64,000 nucleotides of DNA, taken from NCBI GenBank assembly GCA_963745915.1, contig CAVUZA010000001.1, positions 16,152 through 80,151 on the forward strand. Reading direction: 5' to 3'. Numbering within the stretch: position 1 is the first letter of the stretch; the number at the start of each line of letters is the position of its first letter. The notes beneath the pieces are model-generated. The model was given only the letters and a program-made list of their open reading frames with translations. It was not told where the DNA came from and made no database searches. Below, one piece after another: positions 62,613-64,000 of this stretch. Source of the stretch: VRUE01 sp963745915 (GTDB lineage Bacteria; Actinomycetota; Thermoleophilia; Solirubrobacterales; 70-9). The translations under genes and the position numbers were made by a program.

Positions 62613-63788
62613 TCAGGCGGCGCTCGCGCCGGCCCGGAACTCGATGCCGGCGGCCCGCAGGCGACCGAGCAGGGCGTCGCCCATCGCCTGCGCGGTGGTC
62701 ACCTGGCCGGCGCTCTCGGGCAGCTCGTCGAAGGCGGCGCAGAGCGCCGCCTCGGCCAGCATCTTGGCGGTCTCGCCGTAGCCGGGGTCGCCGCCGCAGA
62801 CCTCGGTCACCACCCGCTCGCCGCCGCCCTCGCCGACGAAGGTGACCTTGAACCAGCTCTTCTCCCGGGTCTCCGGGCTCGGCCCCTCGCCCGCGGGCTT
62901 GATCCGCAGCAGCAGCTTGCGGGTCGGCGGCAGCTGGGCCAGCGCCAGCCCGGCCCCGACCCCGCCGGCCACCATCGCTACCGAGGCGAGGTGCTTGGCC
63001 AGGGCGTTGTGGCCGTAGGTGAAGTCGGGCCCGTAGCGCTCGAGCGCCGCCGCCGAGCGGCGCACGATCGGGCCGTCGATGGTCGGCATCGGCACCGCCC
63101 AGCCGCCCAGCTCGCGGTCGTGGCGCAGGCGCGCTGGCGCCGAGTGGATGCGACGGCCGGCGGGCCGGCTCTCGGCCTGCCGCCGCCGCTTGGCGGCGGC
63201 CAGCGTCTGCCGCGCCCGGCCGAACCCGTTGATCGCCGAGCTGAAGGTGCCGCCGGAGAACTCGGCCCCCATCCGCACGTAGCCGTTGACGGTCAGCGGC
63301 ACGCCCTCGGGCATCTGCTGAACCGTGAAGTAGGCGCCGAGGTCGTGCGGGATCGAGTCGAAGCCGCAGCAGTGGATCAGCCGCGCCCCGCTCGCCTTCG
63401 CCTGCTCGTGATACCCGAGCCACATCCGGTCGACGAACTCCGGCTCCCCGGTCAGGTCCAGGTAGTCCGTCCCCGCCGCCGCACAGGCCGCGACGATCGG
63501 CTCCCCGTAGAGCGCATACGGCCCGACGGTGGTCGCCACCACCCGCGCCGCCTCCGCCACCTCCCGCATAGCCCCAGAGTCGGAGGCATCGGCGACGACC
63601 ACCTCGGGCGCCGCAACCCCGTCGCCAAGCTCCAGCCCCTCGCGCACAGCCTCGAGCTTCCCCCGGCTCCGCCCCACAACCGCCCAACGCAACCCCGCCG
63701 GCCCACACCCCGCCAAATATTCCGCCGTCAGCTTCCCCACAAAGCCAGTGGCCCCGAACAATGCAATGTCATAAGCCCGCTCACCCAC
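62613..63788 (-). CDS. Saccharopine dehydrogenase-like / trans-acting enoyl reductase family oxidoreductase
   Basis: 391 aa. N-terminal Rossmann motif DIALFGATGFVGKLTAEYLA (about residues 7-26), then RVVATTVGPYALYGEPIV, GTDYLDLTGEPEFVDRM and HCCGFDSIPHDLGAYF, the signature of mycobacterial trans-acting enoyl reductases and related proteins. The central region has a basic stretch with KRRRQ. No polyketide genes are adjacent, so the substrate is open. Confidence 0.88.
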   Translation of the reverse strand: MGERAYDIALFGATGFVGKLTAEYLAGCGPAGLRWAVVGRSRGKLEAVREGLELGDGVAAPEVVVADASDSGAMREVAEAARVVATTVGPYALYGEPIVAACAAAGTDYLDLTGEPEFVDRMWLGYHEQAKASGARLIHCCGFDSIPHDLGAYFTVQQMPEGVPLTVNGYVRMGAEFSGGTFSSAINGFGRARQTLAAAKRRRQAESRPAGRRIHSAPARLRHDRELGGWAVPMPTIDGPIVRRSAAALERYGPDFTYGHNALAKHLASVAMVAGGVGAGLALAQLPPTRKLLLRIKPAGEGPSPETREKSWFKVTFVGEGGGERVVTEVCGGDPGYGETAKMLAEAALCAAFDELPESAGQVTTAQAMGDALLGRLRAAGIEFRAGASAA

Positions 63789-63803
63789 AGCAGAGAAGCC
63801 TAT

Positions 63804-63923
63804 GGCAGGAGGCGGGTGCCGCTCCCGGCGGGCGGCGGTCTCTTTTTCGCCTCTCCCGTGGAGAGAGCGGGGACGCTGCCAGCGAAAAAGGCAGCCCGGC
63901 GGGAGCGGTACCCGCCTCCTGCC
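63804..63923. repeat. 120-bp branched palindrome upstream of the reductase
   Basis: Outer arms of 30 bp with two mismatches (GGCAGGAGGCGGGT... and complement), inner 9-bp stem CTTTTTCGC/GCGAAAAAG, and a tip hairpin CTCTCC-CGT-GGAGAG. It fills the space between the rpmA stop and the reductase start. Could terminate the rplU-rpmA transcript. Confidence 0.8.
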
Positions 63924-63929
63924 CGAGAG

Positions 63930-64000
63930 CTAATCCGCAAGGACGGAGATCGTCCGCCCCTTGCGCGCCGCACTGAAGTCGACCGTCCCCGCCCGCGTGG
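63930..64000 (-). CDS. rpmA: Ribosomal protein L27, C-terminal fragment
   Basis: The last 22 codons of a gene entering from the right edge: TRAGTVDFSAARKGRTISVL then AD and stop. The pattern AGxVDF...GRxxSV matches the L27 C-terminus. Only the tail is visible, so identity rests on about 20 residues. Confidence 0.7.
   Translation of the reverse strand, partial: TRAGTVDFSAARKGRTISVLAD

Overview
The window is very GC-rich, densely packed bacterial DNA carrying single-copy housekeeping genes. The set and order of genes, a SepIVA/DivIVA-like coiled-coil gene beside coaD-rsmD-recG, a WS/DGAT acyltransferase and a FliA/WhiG-type sigma factor point to a high-GC actinobacterium, most likely Thermoleophilia/Solirubrobacterales. 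This placement is inference from gene content; no rRNA is present to confirm it.

Layout. 1-3.1 kb (minus): start of an EF-G-like GTPase, sigma factor, Xer recombinase, L,D-transpeptidase. 3.2-6.4 kb (plus): folate cyclo-ligase-like protein, alpha/beta hydrolase, a ThuA-fold membrane protein and a glycerophosphodiesterase. 6.4-13.3 kb (minus): patatin-like lipase, ilvD, thiD, dprA, comM. 13.4-25.7 kb: yraN (plus), then on minus rnhB, lepB, rplS, trmD, khpA, rpsP, ffh, ftsY, a WS/DGAT acyltransferase, smc, acpP-rnc, plsX, rpmF; these are the classic ribosome-maturation/SRP and fatty-acid/RNase III/SMC clusters, listed in plus-coordinate order although transcribed right to left. 25.8-30.7 kb: yceD, a methyltransferase (plus), sepIVA-like, coaD, rsmD, recG. 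The normally tight rpmB-fakA-recG neighbourhood (41.2, 36.7 and 30.7 kb) is opened by two accessory insertions: a low-GC 1345-aa NHL beta-propeller protein with an exact 813-bp internal duplication (30.9-34.9 kb), and an MMPL transporter plus a regulator/micropeptide cluster (36.7-41.0 kb). 41.3-42.0 kb is a Phd/VapC toxin-antitoxin pair. 42.0-45.6 kb is the riboflavin operon ribD-ribE-ribBA-ribH. 45.6-49.8 kb (plus): glycosyltransferase, lipid-linked sugar flippase, cation/proton antiporter. 49.9-57.1 kb (minus): K+ channel, rpe, zinc ribbon, rsmB, fmt, def, priA. 57.2-64 kb: PH-domain membrane protein, tRNA-Ala(GGC), DUF4337-like protein, a processive GT2 synthase coupled to a GH18/chitin-binding protein, a saccharopine-dehydrogenase-like reductase, and the C-terminal end of rpmA.

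Three themes stand out. (1) Palindromic DNA is everywhere: a three-copy intergenic family with a conserved loop, a 47-bp palindrome inserted in the same reading frame inside both ribD and rsmB, and many single hairpins at gene ends. (2) Two 19-codon ORFs with perfect Shine-Dalgarno sites sit divergently beside two HTH regulators and resemble each other. (3) Ten apparent one-base frameshifts interrupt otherwise intact genes, nine of them extra bases; this looks like consensus error rather than gene decay and complicates claims such as the ACP-RNase III fusion. A short SMC without a visible hinge domain is a further oddity that the frameshifts do not explain.
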